A stretch of 64,000 nt of DNA from Nereocystis luetkeana (Eukaryota > Sar > Phaeophyceae > Laminariales > Laminariaceae): assembly GCA_031213475.1 (NCBI GenBank), contig JARUPZ010000025.1:8640592-8704591 (forward strand), given 5' to 3'. Position numbers and translations under genes: made by a program. The stretch's first letter is position 1. Every line of letters starts with the position of its first letter. Shown in pieces: positions 1-11,725 of this stretch. Below the pieces are notes generated by a model that saw only the letters and a program-made list of their open reading frames with translations, made no database searches and had not been told where the DNA came from.

Positions 1-52
1 GCACGGGGCGCAACATGATCCCACAGGTACCGTACTGCCGGACGCTCCCGCT

Positions 53-157
53 TAACCGTTTTAGGACCGCAGTCTAGTTTTGGGGACAATTGGGGACAAA
101 TTACTTGGAATTTGACTGGTGTGTCCCCAAAACGGGACTGGAGTTCTAAAAGGGTTA
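53..157. mobile_element. MITE-B
   Basis: Family of ~97 bp palindromes: TTAACCCTTTTAGAACCGCA, then gtcccgttttggggacaaac, mirrored. This copy has a ~10 bp internal duplication (ttggggacaa). Confidence 0.75.
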
Positions 158-371
158 AATGGTTGATAACACCAAAGTTACTAACCTTTGTTTGGATCGC
201 TACCTCTGGGTCCTAAGGGAGTTCAACGCGTATTTTTTGTTTTCTGCTGGGTTCAGGGGTTTCTATCGCCCGAGGCCGCAGTAGTCAAGACCACATTGGT
301 ATGACCCAAATACCATGTATCTCCTTATGTATCTGCACGCCATACTGGGTTCTGATTTATACGTTTCCCCG

Positions 372-655
372 GGGGGGGGGTGTACTCGATAGGAGAGATG
401 TACTCGATCTCATGCATGGCCGTAGTCGTATGACCATAGACCCTCGCATCCCTACAATGCCGGGACGGAGCATGTCGGGTTTTCACCGACCAGGCAGACA
501 TTGCTTGCACCAAGCGCGAAGCGCCGTGAGGTGCCTGGCGAGTCGCATGAAGGGTGAGCTGCATCCTACTAAGAACCGCTTGTGAGGCGGACTTGCATAT
601 GGACGACAGCTTTAATGAGTTTGATTCAATTTCCGGTGTAGGCATTTTCGTTTCC
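372..655 (-). repeat. Poly-C-tailed repeat D, partial
   Basis: Reverse-oriented part of a ~550 bp dispersed family ending in a C run (here G9 at the left edge). Confidence 0.6.
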
Positions 656-674
656 CCGGGGGGGGGGGGTATAC

Positions 675-783
675 TATTACGGGGGACCACAGTAAACAGG
701 ACAAAATATTGTTAGTGAAAATAGTTAAATAGATAGGTTCTCGTGTGTACCATAGGTCCTATGTACTGCAATCCCCCGTAATA
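675..783. mobile_element. MITE-A
   Basis: Family of ~108 bp near-palindromes: TA, then TTACGGGGGACCATAG, ... , mirrored end, TA. Consistent with a Tc1/mariner-type MITE with TA target duplication. Diverged copy. Confidence 0.75.
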
Positions 784-1138
784 ATCAGAACTCACGATGG
801 ACCAAAAATGATATGTTATGCCTTGTATGTTCACCCACCATAATTGTGGTTTCTGATTACTTCGTATCACTATGCTCCCCCACATTACGGGGGGACGCGT
901 GCTGCGATAGAGGTGCCACAATGTGGGCTAAAAAAAAACGATCTCAATATCAAGGGGCCCCTTAACCCAAACTCGTCGGAATTTCCATTATTGTTTTTGG
1001 CAAATAACCTTTTTGTATGCCTAGGCCGTGGCATTCTTCATCAACCATTGCTCTTTGATTTTCTTGAAGTCAGAGTTTGAGTGGTGAGGTATAAGAGCTC
1101 CTCGATCGGGGAGCTCCGGAGAAAAAATGGTTCACCTG

Positions 1139-1249
1139 TACTACGGGCGACCAAAGTAAATAGGACCAAATATTGTTGGTAAAAATAGAGAAATAGATAG
1201 GTTTTTGTGTGTACCGTAGGTCCTGTTTAATATGCCCCCCCGTGACACT
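1139..1249. mobile_element. MITE-A
   Basis: Copy of the TTACGGGGG family; the termini are worn. Confidence 0.7.
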
Positions 1250-1386
1250 ACTATAGTACTCCATAGTAATCAGAACCGACGATGGACTGAAAAACGAAGT
1301 ATTCCCCTGTATGTGTAGGCACCACATTTTGGTTCTGATTATTATGTTGCCCGCAGGGGTAGCCACAACAACCCCGTTTTTCACGC

Positions 1387-1434
1387 TGTTCAGGGTTTCC
1401 ACGTTGGATGGGGTTAGGGTTTCCACGTAGGATG
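1387..1434 (+). pseudogene. engB: Two partial copies of EngB exon 2 start
   Basis: The acceptor and first ~20 bases of exon 2 (cag, ggtttNcacgttggatgg) recur at 1391-1413 and, more diverged, at 1415-1434. Neither has the rest of the exon. Confidence 0.6.
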
Positions 1435-1780
1435 TGCCGTTATTTCGGATGGTAGTGTTAGATATCAGTTTTATTTAAAAGTTGTTGGTACAAATTTGTT
1501 GGGCTGTGAGTACGACCGATTGAGCGATTGAAACTCATTTTTTTTGCAAGCTGCGCGGTGCGTCAGACGCGCTTGTCGGGTGTGCTTGCTCTATGTTTTT
1601 CAAATTCATGTTGTAGTGTTTGCGAGTTACACCTACGCTACAGCAATTGATACTCAGCTCTGTAAGCTTAATGACAGCAAATCGTCCGCGCGTGTTTCGT
1701 ATGGAATTCCCGGTGAAGGATATAGGTTACTGACTTATTCGTTGTAACCTCATTGACCCCTGACAATACACGCCCCTCAG

Positions 1781-1858
1781 GGTTTGCACGTTGGATGGGA
1801 TCTGCCTCAAAGGGGTGGCCTAAGTTCAGGCACCGCCTGCCGGAGGTGGCCCTCGCAG
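1781..1858 (+). CDS. engB: EngB gene, exon 2 (pre-G1)
   Basis: Acceptor cccctcag before 1781 and donor gtgatt after 1858. The exon begins with GG completing a codon and ends GCA G, so the glycine of G1 is split across the intron. It encodes a short basic stretch and LPEVALA, the strand that precedes the P-loop in EngB proteins. Confidence 0.8.
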
Positions 1859-4800
1859 GTGATTGGATGGAAGGACGGGGGCGCGGCGGAATGTCCGCTC
1901 GAAACGGAACATACCAAGGAATAGCCCTGCAATTAGTTTTTATTCCTGTTTCGGGCGCTTTACATCTATGGTATGCGTCGATTTCCTCTTGCTGGTCGTT
2001 GCGGTATGACTGTCGTTTTTTGGGCTGTTTTTGACTGAAATTTTGAACGCCTGGCAGAGGCGTTTCGTTTTTTCCGACTGCACAAGATATCCTCGGATTT
2101 ACCACATCCGAATGTCCGGGTGCCTTCGAAGGGAAACCTGTAACTTGTAGTTTTTTACAGGTCACACAAAACTACGGTAAAGTAAATTCGAAAAGCTTAT
2201 GCGCTGTTTTTCGCGCCCTATATATTCGTAAATGCTCTTGACAGGCCACACAAACTGTGGTATATATACTCTAGATGAATCGACGCCCTGTCTGGGATAC
2301 CTCCGCATTCGAACACTTACCACTACTTAGTACCACTGCTGGAGCATGACCAAACGCTCATACAATACAGACAACCTCATGGTACACAGCATTTCATGGC
2401 TAATGTAGATATTTTTTCATGTTGCTCTCAACCGTATGTATACCTGTATAGTAATAATTACTGCCGATTTGCTGCATATTGACAGTTGTATTAGAGTTCA
2501 ACTGCTGCTGCCACGAGTATATCACACGTGTGATAGGACAGCACACCCCCTCGGACAAATGCCACTGAGACTAGTAATACTGTCACTGAGACTAGTGATA
2601 CTGTCACGGAGACTAGTGCTACTGTCACTGAGACTAGTTATACTGTCACTGAGACTAGTGCTACTGTCACTGAGACTAGTGCTACTGTCACTGAGACTAG
2701 TGCTAGTGTCACTGAGACTAGTGTTACTGTCACTGAGACTAGTGATACTGTCACTGAGACTAGTGATACCGTCACGGAGACTAGTGATACTGTCACTGAG
2801 ACTAGTGATACTGTCACTGAGGCTAGTGATACTGTCACGGAGACTGTAGCTCGTTGTTCTGTACTACAGTGCCTGTCATATCTAATATGATGACATGGCT
2901 TTGCATTGCCCACTGCAGTGCATACTGCACACGTGGCAACGTAGTATCTCTGTGGCGTAGCTTTCTGTCCACATAACTTGTATCTCTTCTAGGATTGGAG
3001 AATCGGCACGGACACTGGTTGTGCTGGATGTCGACGGGTGGAAAGAACGGTTTAATGTGAAGAACACACACAGGTAGAGTACAAACGCTCGAGCGATGCG
3101 TCGATGGAAATATCTCGGAAATATCTCAACGATATCTTCCCAACGCTGCGCTTTTCCGTTGCGCGACTGACCCTCAACAGCAGCTTCGGAGAAACTCATC
3201 TATGGTCGTATGACAATTCAAACCAGGGTGTTTATATTGTATCTTGCGTGTTCCCACGCTGGACGGAACATGTAAGGGCCGTTTTTTGTGTTATAAGCAA
3301 TGCATTATATATTTCATACTGTTAGTGTGAGTAAGAGCCGGCAATACGTGCTATATGCTACCTGGTATGTGCTAGAGCTGCGAGTGGGCAGGATTTTACG
3401 ACTAATGACTACCGGTAAATCGGTAGGTGCCGCAGCCAACTAAACCGACCATAAGTCGTTGAGTCGGCTGGCAAAGCCAGCTGATGGGCAAATCGATTTT
3501 TGCCGACTTGAGTCGGGCGAGCACAGCGAACAAAATTACCCCCCCCCATCCAAAATCTAAAGTAAATGCACCCACTCTGACCGTAAATATAAGCAACATT
3601 GGAACTCTGATATTAATATCAAACGTAGATTATAATCCCGGTCAGAGTGGTACCCCGAATTAAACATCCCTTCGTACTATTAATATTATGAAAACCCGAT
3701 AAGTCGGGTTTGTCGGCACCTCCGGAAAACGACTATTCTCTTACTCTGACTATTAATATTAACTTATCTGTAGTTGGTAACTTTTAATCGTGCCGAATCA
3801 CGGCTCTGATAATTTCCGATCTGTTGGAGGACTATGCCTCATTTTGTTTGTTTTTTATCACGCGCCTTTTGTGTGCATGCTCTTGACAGGCCACACGAAC
3901 TGCGGTAAATCTACTCTGGTTAACGCCCTGTCTGGAATACACCCCCGCAGAGGTCCCGCCTCTATATCCGATCGCGCCGGCTGGACGGATCTTGTGGGCT
4001 TCTATCAAGTGGGGAAGAAACCGCCGGTGCTAACTCTGGCGAGTATTTTGTGTTGAATATCATGTCGAAATTGCTTATGCTGGATGTTATATATGGAAAT
4101 GTTGATATCACTGTTAATACTGTAGTATGATTCGATGTATCATATTCCTGGTTTATCGGTATTTTGCACTATTTTGTGTCGTAGTGTTGGTTATCATATC
4201 GAAATATTATGATGTATCGAAACACGTTGCTCGACGTGTGTGTGTTCTTCACATTACACCATTCTTTCTACCCGTCGACATCCAGCACAAACAGTGTCCG
4301 TGCCGATTCTTCAATAATATTAGTAGATAGATGCGAGTTCTGTGCTCGTGTGATATATATCGGTATGAGTGTCGCTATGTGGGGAATAAGCTGCCGGTGT
4401 CAGCTCTGGCGGGTACAGTAGTGTTGGATATCATATCGAAATACCATTATTTCGTACGTGGTATGGATATATCGGCATTCGATATGTTATACCAGGTATA
4501 TCGGTTTGCATTTGTGTCGTCAAGCGGGGTTGAAGCCACCGGCGCGAACCCTGGCGAGTACAGTACAGTGTTTGATAAAATATCTAAATATGCATAAAAC
4601 TATTCAATGTATGGGTATATATCGGTATTCGGGTCGTCAAGTGGGAAACAAGCCGCCGCTGCTATGTAAGTCTGGCGGGTAGTAGTGTTAGATGTTGTAT
4701 CAACATAATGATATTCATATTAATAGTATTATTTTGATATATGATATATCGGTATTCGTGTCGTCAAGTGGGAAAGAAGCCGCCGATGCTACTGTGAGCA

Positions 4801-7327
4801 GTGCTGGATATCTTGTCGAACTCTGAATATTCGGCATGTATGACACCGATATTTCGTATCGAAATCGTAAACATCGGTATTCATATTAAATAGTATGATT
4901 TCGATATATGATATATCGGTATTTGTGCCGTTAAGTGGGAAAGAAGCCGCCGATGCTACTGTGAGCAGTGCTGGATATCTTATCGAACTCTGAATATCCG
5001 GCATATATGACACCGATATTTCGTATCGAAATCATAGAACATCGGACCCGCCGATTCCTAACTCCAGGGTACTCTACTGTACGTGCACGCGTGCATGGTG
5101 TTGGTGTCTGTGCGGCATGACATAAGCAGGTTGATCTACCGGGGTACGGCCACGCAGTCGCCACGAAACATGCCATCAAGGGCTGGCTGAAGATGATCAA
5201 GGGATACATCACCACGCGCGAAGAGCTCATCAGGTGAGGCCCCCAAAAGCTGTCTTCCCCGCTGGTTCCTTCAGCCCCGCCGCCGAGTGCGTACACACCG
5301 TGTAACTCGCAAGGTGACGCGCCATTAAGGGCTGGACTGAAGTTCTGTGCTGATTTTCGGTTTTATAAAGAGCAAGGGGGACGGGCACGGCGAAAAGGGT
5401 TGGCTTCGGAAGGACGCACCTCTCGGTGTAGGGTCTCTCCCTGGTGTCAAGAAAACCAGCTTCGAAATTCGTCCCAGGGAGCGTGCTGTCTTGACCCTTT
5501 TATTTAATAGATCCTGCCTGAAATGAGGACACATCTATTTCATATACCTGTACGATGAGTATATTGTATGTAACCGTTGTGTAACGGGTTTGTAACGGTC
5601 TCGGAATTTTTATTTCGCTCAACCCGACAGGTGCTGCGTGCTGGTGGACTGCACCCGAGGCTTCTGCGAGGAGGACCGATCCCTTCTACGGTTACTCGCC
5701 AAACGGAACGTCCCGCACCAGGTCGGTTGCTCGCAGTGTGTCAAGCCAACGTTGGATATATCGTATCCAAGCGTATCATATGTCCTATCGAACGCGCTTT
5801 GCCCTCCACCCCCTGTATGCGTACAGCATCCCGATATTCGTATGCGGGTGTAATACCGAATGATTTTTTTCGTCGTATATGTCGAATATCGGATCACGTG
5901 GTGTGTGTAAGGTATGGCCGGGCACCCACGGGGCGGTTACGTAGTACACCCATTGCTGTCTCTGGAGGCGGCGACGCCGGAAAGAAAATCAACTAATATA
6001 CTTCGACGCTGTCATCCGTATGCGAGAAAGTACGCGAAAGGTGCCGAAGTCCGCCTCACAAGCGGGGCTTTTGTAGGAAACGGCTCACCCTTCATGCGTC
6101 TCGCCGAACAACTCACGGCGCTTCGCGCTTGGTGCAAGCGGTGTCTGCCTGGTCGGTGACAACTCGACGTGCTCCGTCCCTGTCATGGTAGGGACGCAAC
6201 GGTCTATAGTCCTACGACTACGGCCATGCATGACACGAGTACTCCCCCCCTCCCCCTCCGCTGCCGCACTGTAGAGGCATTGCTCTCTCCCTTACCGAGG
6301 CGTGACTTTCTCCCGTACCGCATTGTAGTGGCTTGGCATGAGTATCCCATGAAAACAGGCTTGTCCGCCTTGAAACCTTATGGTAAAGTCGGACCCCTCA
6401 CGGTGCGGCGTTTTTTTTCTGCTGATAATCGAACTCTCGAACGTTCCGTGATGTTGGCCGCTTGTCCCCCTCCCCTCCCCCGCCCTGCCCCCCCCTCCCC
6501 CCCCAACCCCCCACCCTTCAACCCCCCCCCCCGCTCCAAACTTTCTCCCCCTCTATCCCCCCCTCCCCCGTGCCTGCCATTAATCAAATCAGGTCGTTCT
6601 GACGAAGTCGGACCTGCTCACCCCGGAGCTGCTGTCGGCGTGTGTGCTACTCCTGCGGCGAGACCTGTCTGATCTGATTGGCCAAGACAAGAGCTCGGCG
6701 GTTACGTTCTCCGCTGTGTGCGGAAGCTCTGGGTCAGGAGTTACTGCGCTTTGGAAAGACTTGGCGAAAATGTGAGCGAGAATGTGTGTATCTCGTCGAA
6801 TCGGGCCCTCGGGGGGGGTTCGTAACAAAGAATAATGCCTTCCGTAAAAATTCCTCGACGAAACAAATTGGAGAAATATGTTCGAACCTTCAGGCTGAGC
6901 AACAGGGCCTCTGGGGAAATCCTTGGCGAAGATTGACCTCCCCCCCCCCCCTTTAACCCGGAGTGCTCCTTCCCGGCATTATAGGGATGCGAGGGTCTAT
7001 GGTCATACGACTACGGCCATGCCTGATACTGAGTACACCCCCCTCTCCCTTCCCTCACTCCCTGCCCCCTCCCTTCCCCCCCCCCCCCCCTCTTGCTCCG
7101 TCTCGAGAGGGATGCGTGGTCAATAGTCAAATGACTAAGGCAAGCAACAAATGAGTACGCCCCCCCCCGCCCCCCCTCTCTTTTCTCTTGTTTGTATCAT
7201 CAGAGCCTCCAAGGCCCCGGGTTCTTTGGTCGCTACCCAAGAGGCTCACCTAGCTGCTAGGAAGGCCAGAGAGGAAGAAACGGCGGCTGTGGAGGCGAGC
7301 AGGACCGGGGGGGAGCGGGATCACTGA
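1781..7327 (+). CDS. engB: EngB/YihA-type GTPase, six exons found, 5' end missing
   Basis: Joined exons 1781-1858, 3890-4038, 5130-5233, 5631-5721, 6593-6771 and 7204-7327 give 240 residues and a TGA stop. The order of motifs is that of the EngB/YihA/YsxC family, circularly conventional GTPases that help assemble the large ribosomal subunit and in eukaryotes usually act in plastids or mitochondria. Visible: LPEVALAG lead-in, G1 GHTNCGKST (3890-3915), G3 DLPGYG (5133-5150), G4 TKSD (6602-6613), G5 SAV (6710-6718). The usual PGRT of G2 is replaced by AGWT. All five joins keep phase. The donor after 4038 is GC (gcgagt). The C-terminus is an Ala/Glu/Arg-rich tail. A first exon, probably carrying a targeting peptide, must lie before 1781 (it must end in phase 1) but I could not place it. 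Introns hold partial copies of exons 2 and 3. Confidence 0.88.
2145..2310 (+). pseudogene. engB: Two degenerate copies of EngB exon 3 start
   Basis: At 2229-2306 the sequence gctcttgacaggccacac and a later gccctgtctggNatac match intron end plus exon 3 start at 3879-3948, but the frame is broken by an inserted TAG region. A second shorter copy with its own tttttacag acceptor lies at 2153-2182. Both sit in the intron before the real exon 3. Confidence 0.65.
2556..2850. repeat. 21-bp minisatellite
   Basis: About 14 units of actgtcactgagactagtga with small changes. Open on both strands only because the unit is a multiple of 3. Confidence 0.85.
2985..3075 (-). repeat. Dispersed repeat C (~100 bp)
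   Basis: Core cccgtcgacatccagcacaa and tgtccgtgccgattcttcaa. Other copies: 4230-4325, 20800-20905, 26790-26850, 26870-26945, 55310-55400, 55855-55905, 56990-57045, 62660-62745, 62870-62985. Confidence 0.65.
3890..4038 (+). CDS. engB: EngB gene, exon 3 (G1 P-loop and switch I)
   Basis: Acceptor ctcttgacag; starts GC so that G+GC makes the first glycine of GHTNCGKST. Continues through VNALSG and SDRAGWTD to PPVLTL. The only join that gives the G3 motif uses the GC donor gcgagt at 4039; reading on gives a stop within 15 bases (TGTTGA). Its 3' end is repeated five times in the following intron. Confidence 0.85.
4355..4990 (+). repeat. Tandem copies of EngB exon 3 end plus donor region
   Basis: Five units (near 4355, 4497, 4618, 4744 and 4914; spacing about 120-170 bp) repeat the exon 3 tail 'gtggga-aag-ccgccg-tgct' and the following intron start. 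Later units carry gtgagc where the exon carries gcgagt. None keeps a full exon. Confidence 0.7.
5130..5233 (+). CDS. engB: EngB gene, exon 4 (G3 DLPGYG)
   Basis: Acceptor taagcag, donor gtgagg. Phase 0 start gives V-DLPGYG followed by an Ala/Lys-rich helix and YITTREEL, the canonical EngB segment after G3. Ends in phase 2 (AG). Confidence 0.88.
5631..5721 (+). CDS. engB: EngB gene, exon 5
   Basis: Acceptor acccgacag, donor gtcggt. AG+G gives Arg, then CCVLVDCTRG, equivalent to the 'llDa r.g' strand of EngB, then an LLRLLAKRNVPHQ helix. Phase 0 end. Confidence 0.85.
5915..6250 (+). repeat. Repeat D copy in an EngB intron
   Basis: Contains the family blocks ttcatgcg-ctcgccg, gcgcttggtgcaagc and ctacggccatgcatga; diverged. 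A short fragment also lies at 6975-7035. Confidence 0.6.
6593..6771 (+). CDS. engB: EngB gene, exon 6 (G4 and G5)
   Basis: Acceptor atcaaatcag follows a long C-rich tract. Begins VVLTKSDLL (G4 TKxD) and contains FSAV (G5). The end was set at donor gtgagc at 6772; without splicing the frame would stop at 6773-6775. Confidence 0.85.
7204..7327 (+). CDS. engB: EngB gene, last exon
   Basis: Acceptor tgtatcatcag, phase 2 join. Encodes a hydrophilic 40-residue tail rich in Ala, Glu and Arg, ending TGA at 7325-7327. Open in only the joined frame. Confidence 0.7.
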
Positions 7328-8180
7328 CGATTACGACGTGTCACTCGTGTGCTTTCCGGCCGCGCTACGGCAGTAGTGACACACAACGCGGACCGCAGCG
7401 CGAACAAAGAGCCGCCATTGCGAACACGGTTCCCGAAGTGAAGACATTCATTCGCCTTCCAGGCCGGTTTTAAGTGGAACAAAAGATGCGACTTCCGCCC
7501 CTTTTTCTGAGACGCCGACATGGCGACGGAAGCAATGGTTGACCCAAGTTTGGTGTTATCAGCTACCGACTGTCTAGTAACAGCGGCGTGAGGGAGGGCC
7601 CAGGCAGTATGGGTATACAGTATGTAGGGTAAAGGATCATGTGTTGTGCCCGTGCCGCACGAACGCCTCCTTGCATTCAACCATTGTAATGCCGGCACCA
7701 GTTCGTACCACCCCGCCAATGGCGCACTGACCGTTACTGAAATCGTCAAGCTTCGTATGGACAATTTTCTCCCTATAAGGTCTCAAGGCGGGGTAGACGA
7801 AACGAAACAGAGAACGGAGCAATACTCGCCACAGTCTCGGAATTGAAAACAAAATTATCAGAGTTGGTTGAGCTTTTTGTCAGAAATTGTAGAAAAAGAA
7901 GTGTGGTGAGCTTAAGCTTTATTTTTACCAATCCGCCGGAGGATAAAAAAAAAAAAAATGTAAAAAAAGAAAAGAAAAACTTTTTGTATCTCGGTGTTTT
8001 ATCACCTGATTCTAGTATACCCCCTGCTCTTCTGGCTGGAACTCAAAAAATATAGTGGGGTGCCGTGTGTTTTTTGTTTTGTTTCGTGTTTCCTTGACCT
8101 TGTCTGGGACTCACAAGAATAAAAGGTGGGATGTCGTGTTTTGTTTCTCGTCTATCCTTGACGGGCATACTAAATGCTAC
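7328..8180. other. Intergenic, no supported gene
   Basis: Several short frames, none with splice support. 7895-7960 is an inverted copy of 63355-63420. A 7640-7850 piece is related to 18160-18260. Confidence 0.5.
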
Positions 8181-8289
8181 TATTACGGGGGAACCTAGTT
8201 AACAGGACCTATGGTGTACATAAAAACCTATATATTTAACCATTTTTACTAACAATATTTGGTCCTGTTAACTATGGCCCCCCGTAATA
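8181..8289. mobile_element. MITE-A
   Basis: Intact copy (TTAATAGGACC subfamily), abutting the next copy. Confidence 0.8.
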
Positions 8290-8402
8290 TCACGGGGGGG
8301 CATAGTTAATAGGACCTGTGGTATACATAAAAACCTACTGGTATATATTTAACCATTTCTACCTACAATATTTGGTCCTATTGACTATGATCCCGCGTAG
8401 TA
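8288..8402. mobile_element. MITE-A
   Basis: Head-to-tail with the previous copy; carries an extra ctggta after ...aaaaccta. Confidence 0.75.
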
Positions 8403-8453
8403 GTACCTGGTACATGATACAAGTACCCATTCTGGTTTATGAGAAGTATAGCC

Positions 8454-8690
8454 TTAACCCTTTTAGGACCGCAGTCCCGGCTACACTTTGACAGATGGGT
8501 GTGTCAGGCCTACGGGACCTCTCTTAACTCTTAACCCTTTAGAGCCGCAGTCCCGTTTTGGGGACAACTTACTTAGAATTTGAGTGGTTTGTCCCCAACA
8601 CCGGACTGCGGTTCTAAAGGGTTAAGAGATGTCCCGTAGGCCTGACACACCCATCTGTCAAAGTGTAGCCCTCAAAAGGGGGCGTTCATC
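8454..8690. mobile_element. Nested MITE-B in a longer palindrome
   Basis: An intact MITE-B (8531-8625) lies between ~48 bp inverted arms (gctacactttgacagatggg and its reverse complement), themselves preceded by a MITE-B left end at 8454. Confidence 0.75.
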
Positions 8691-8930
8691 GCTGCCAATT
8701 CATCCGATTCAATCGGACGATTCACATCGATATCGGAATCGCCCAATGCTTCCATCGATATCGGAATCGTAGAATGATTCCGTCAACCTCGGAATCGCAG
8801 AATGATTCAATCGACCTCGGAATCGCAGGATGATTCAATCGACATCGGAATCGCAAAATGATTCAATCGACATCGGAATCGTGCAATAATTCTATCGACA
8901 TCAGAATCGCAAATTGATTCAATCGGTGGC
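8690..8930. repeat. ~27-bp minisatellite
   Basis: Units like atgattcaatcgacatcgga, nine or so copies. Confidence 0.75.
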
Positions 8931-9249
8931 GGAAAATCGCGTACTGGAGACCATCGGTTTTTTCTTCCCCCGGTTCTGACCTCTCGGACGCGTGAAACGT
9001 TATTAGTGTTTGCTCTCAGTTTGTAGAGCAACAGAAGCACTCGATGAAGGTTACTGCCCGTTCAGGGGTCGTGCCGAGCCACGAATGTATCCCGTTGCGC
9101 CCGTCAGCAACTTTCGGTTTCACGGTTGGGGAGCGCCGGCGTGATCACCACAACAACAACAGCGTCGCGTCGTATGATAGCAGAGGTGGGCGCGATGTAA
9201 CGCCTCGCTTAGGTCGTCGTGCCACTGCATGGATTACGTATGGAGGCGT

Positions 9250-9498
9250 TCTACGATAGAGGTTCACCCTAAATTTGTCTGAGGCTCCTCACTTGAAGAG
9301 CTCCATACTAGTAGTAAGTCACCCGAAAACCGACTTCAGCAAAAATCAATCAAATTGCTTCCCGATGAATGATTCCATGGCCCAAGTACACAAAAACGTC
9401 ATTTTTCGAAACAAGATTGGCATGCCGACGATTTTGGGTCAAGGAGCCCCGTCAGTCAGAAAAAAAGAATGCGGAAAGGTGACACCTCTATCGTGGAA
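9250..9498. mobile_element. TIR element F, ~250 bp
   Basis: Inverted ends tacgatagaggttcacc and cacctctatcgtgga. Related interior at 49974-50206 (opposite orientation) and 27195-27372 (partial). Confidence 0.65.
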
Positions 9499-9959
9499 CG
9501 CGTCTTTGCGGGCGTCGATAAAGTCTGGCGGACTACCAGCGCCCCCTGATCCCATACCGACATCATACCACCTGGACCTGAGCCCTCCTTACCGGCCCTG
9601 AATGTATACAGTAGTTAAGCGCTGGAGGGTCTCTTGGTGACTTAACCCCACGCCCACCGCTGCAGCCGGAGGAAGAATCACTCCAAATGTAACATGTATT
9701 CTTAGAAAATCCTGCCGAACTGGATGTATGTGCGGATCGCTCAGTCACCTACCAACCTGCATTTTCTTCGAAAAATACGAAAAAAAAGTAAAGTGTTTGT
9801 TTGCTCGAGTTGAGCACCGGACACCTACTATGAAAAACAGGAAAGCTGTTCCAGGCTGGATTGAATTGGTGTGTTATTCCAGGTATATGCACTGACTCCA
9901 ATAGAACGGCTTCCGAATTTAATGTTCCTCTGTAAATCCCAGGCTGTTTTTCTCATTGC

Positions 9960-10560
9960 TCCTCCTCTCAATAGATGCCCTGTGCCGTAGGGCATATACT
10001 CTGGGGGTACCCGTGAACTTACCCAACTATGACCAAAACAACCAGGTTTGGTACGCGGGTACCTTGTTAGTAGAATATACTCCCCGGGCTGTAAGTCACG
10101 AGTAGCTGTGTGCTGTTTTGAAAAGCTGTCCATCAGTTGGGATGTTTCCGAAGAGCTAGCAAGTAATACCGACCCTGGATCCTGAAAAAATAGTTATATT
10201 TATACCCTTCCACCTCCATCTAAGGGTCGTGTTAGATGATTCTCTGGGGGTACCCAGATATGACCAAAACAACCAAGTTGAGTACTCGGGTATCTTAGAC
10301 TAAACCAGTATACCCTTTCACCTCCATCGAGGGGTCGTGGTATACTCTGGGGGTACCTGAGTACCTGCCCGAGTATAACCAAAACCTACCAGGTGAAATG
10401 TACCCTAGACTATACCAGGTATATACCCGTTTACCTCCATCGGGGGATCGTGTTAGAGTATATAACATATACCCTACTAAAACAACCCTTCAAAAGGATT
10501 GCACCTCCATTGAGGGGACGTCTTCGAGGTACCAATGTCTAACATATCCTGCGAGGATTC
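9960..10560. repeat. ~120-bp tandem repeat
   Basis: Four units with cacctccatcgaggggtcgt and gggggtacc-gagtatgacc. Confidence 0.7.
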
Positions 10561-10689
10561 AAAACACCGTTCAAAATATATTACGTGGTACCAGTACCTA
10601 TCATGCATGCATACCGGTCACGTACGGAGCTTGCAAAGGTGACTTTCGAAGCTTTTTTCGATCTCACGGCCGAGATGAGTTTGTAACTT

Positions 10690-11270
10690 TTTTCGAGTGC
10701 TTACCTTTGAAACTATTTACACATACATCCTTGTACACCAGACAGACGTTGATGGAGAAAATCCATATGCGCCCCACCTGAACTCGCCCACATATCCTTT
10801 TACACCAACTGTGAATAGAGAAAATCTATGTCACACGCCCCGTCAATTTGTTTACATGTCACTTTACACCAACCTAAAATAATACCTGGTATGAAAATAC
10901 CAGAATCACTCCCCTGAAATCGTTCGCACGTCCTTTCACACTCTTTATCAATAGAGAAAGACCGCGTACGCAACTTTGAAACTATTTACACATGATTTTA
11001 CACCAACCGCTAACAGAGAAAAATCAAGGCCCCTTGCAGCATGGGCCCGCGAGCAAGAAGCACCATCCTGAACAGATCGGACACATAGATAATGATCTGT
11101 CCGATCTATCTCGTCTACTTGTAGATCATGTGGATCGCTAACAGAAAAAAATCAAGGTCCCTTGCAGTATGGACCCGCGAGCAAGAAGCACCATCTTGCA
11201 CAGATCGGACACATTGACAATGATCTGTCTGATCAATCTGATATATTTATTTGTAGATCATGTGGATCCT
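10690..11270. repeat. Two adjoining tandem repeats
   Basis: 10690-11020: ~65 bp units with ttacaccaac-gt-aatagaga. 11008-11270: a ~130 bp unit twice (atcaaggNcccttgcag ... gtagatcatgtggatc). Confidence 0.7.
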
Positions 11271-11725
11271 AATCTGCCGTTGTGAGGTGCTGTGCAAGAT
11301 CTGTATAGTACAGATCCAACCCAGGAAACATGTGCTACAGGTCATCAATGCAGACTTTACAGCTCCGACCGAGCTAGAGTAAATAAAAAACGCCAGATAA
11401 TCGTCTTTCCTGAATGATCTAGATCATGAACTGGGGATCTGATCTATCTGATCTGTCCGATGCGCATAACCCTGTAACAAAACAAGTGAGGCTCACTCCT
11501 GTGGGCACGCACTAAGAACTGTGCTTCGTAGCTCATGCTCTCGCTGCGACTCAACATCACCCTCGTCCCGTTGCAACCCCATATCGGCCTCCTCCCTCTG
11601 CAACTCCTTACCGGCCACATACTCCCGGAAAAGTACTCGGATTTAGTGTGGGGGGGTAGTTTCTGCGACCATAAAAGGGTTAAATATAGCAGCGGACCCA
11701 TGGAGGCACCTCGTCCTCCTTGGGC

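Noticed and set aside
2436..2849. 137-codon frame with a heptapeptide repeat, and a CRISPR-like look
   Set aside because: Head-to-tail 21-bp minisatellite without spacers or a start context; eukaryotic setting.
9044..9259. 71-codon frame with HHNNNS stretch
   Set aside because: No splice partner, no family, and abuts a TIR element.
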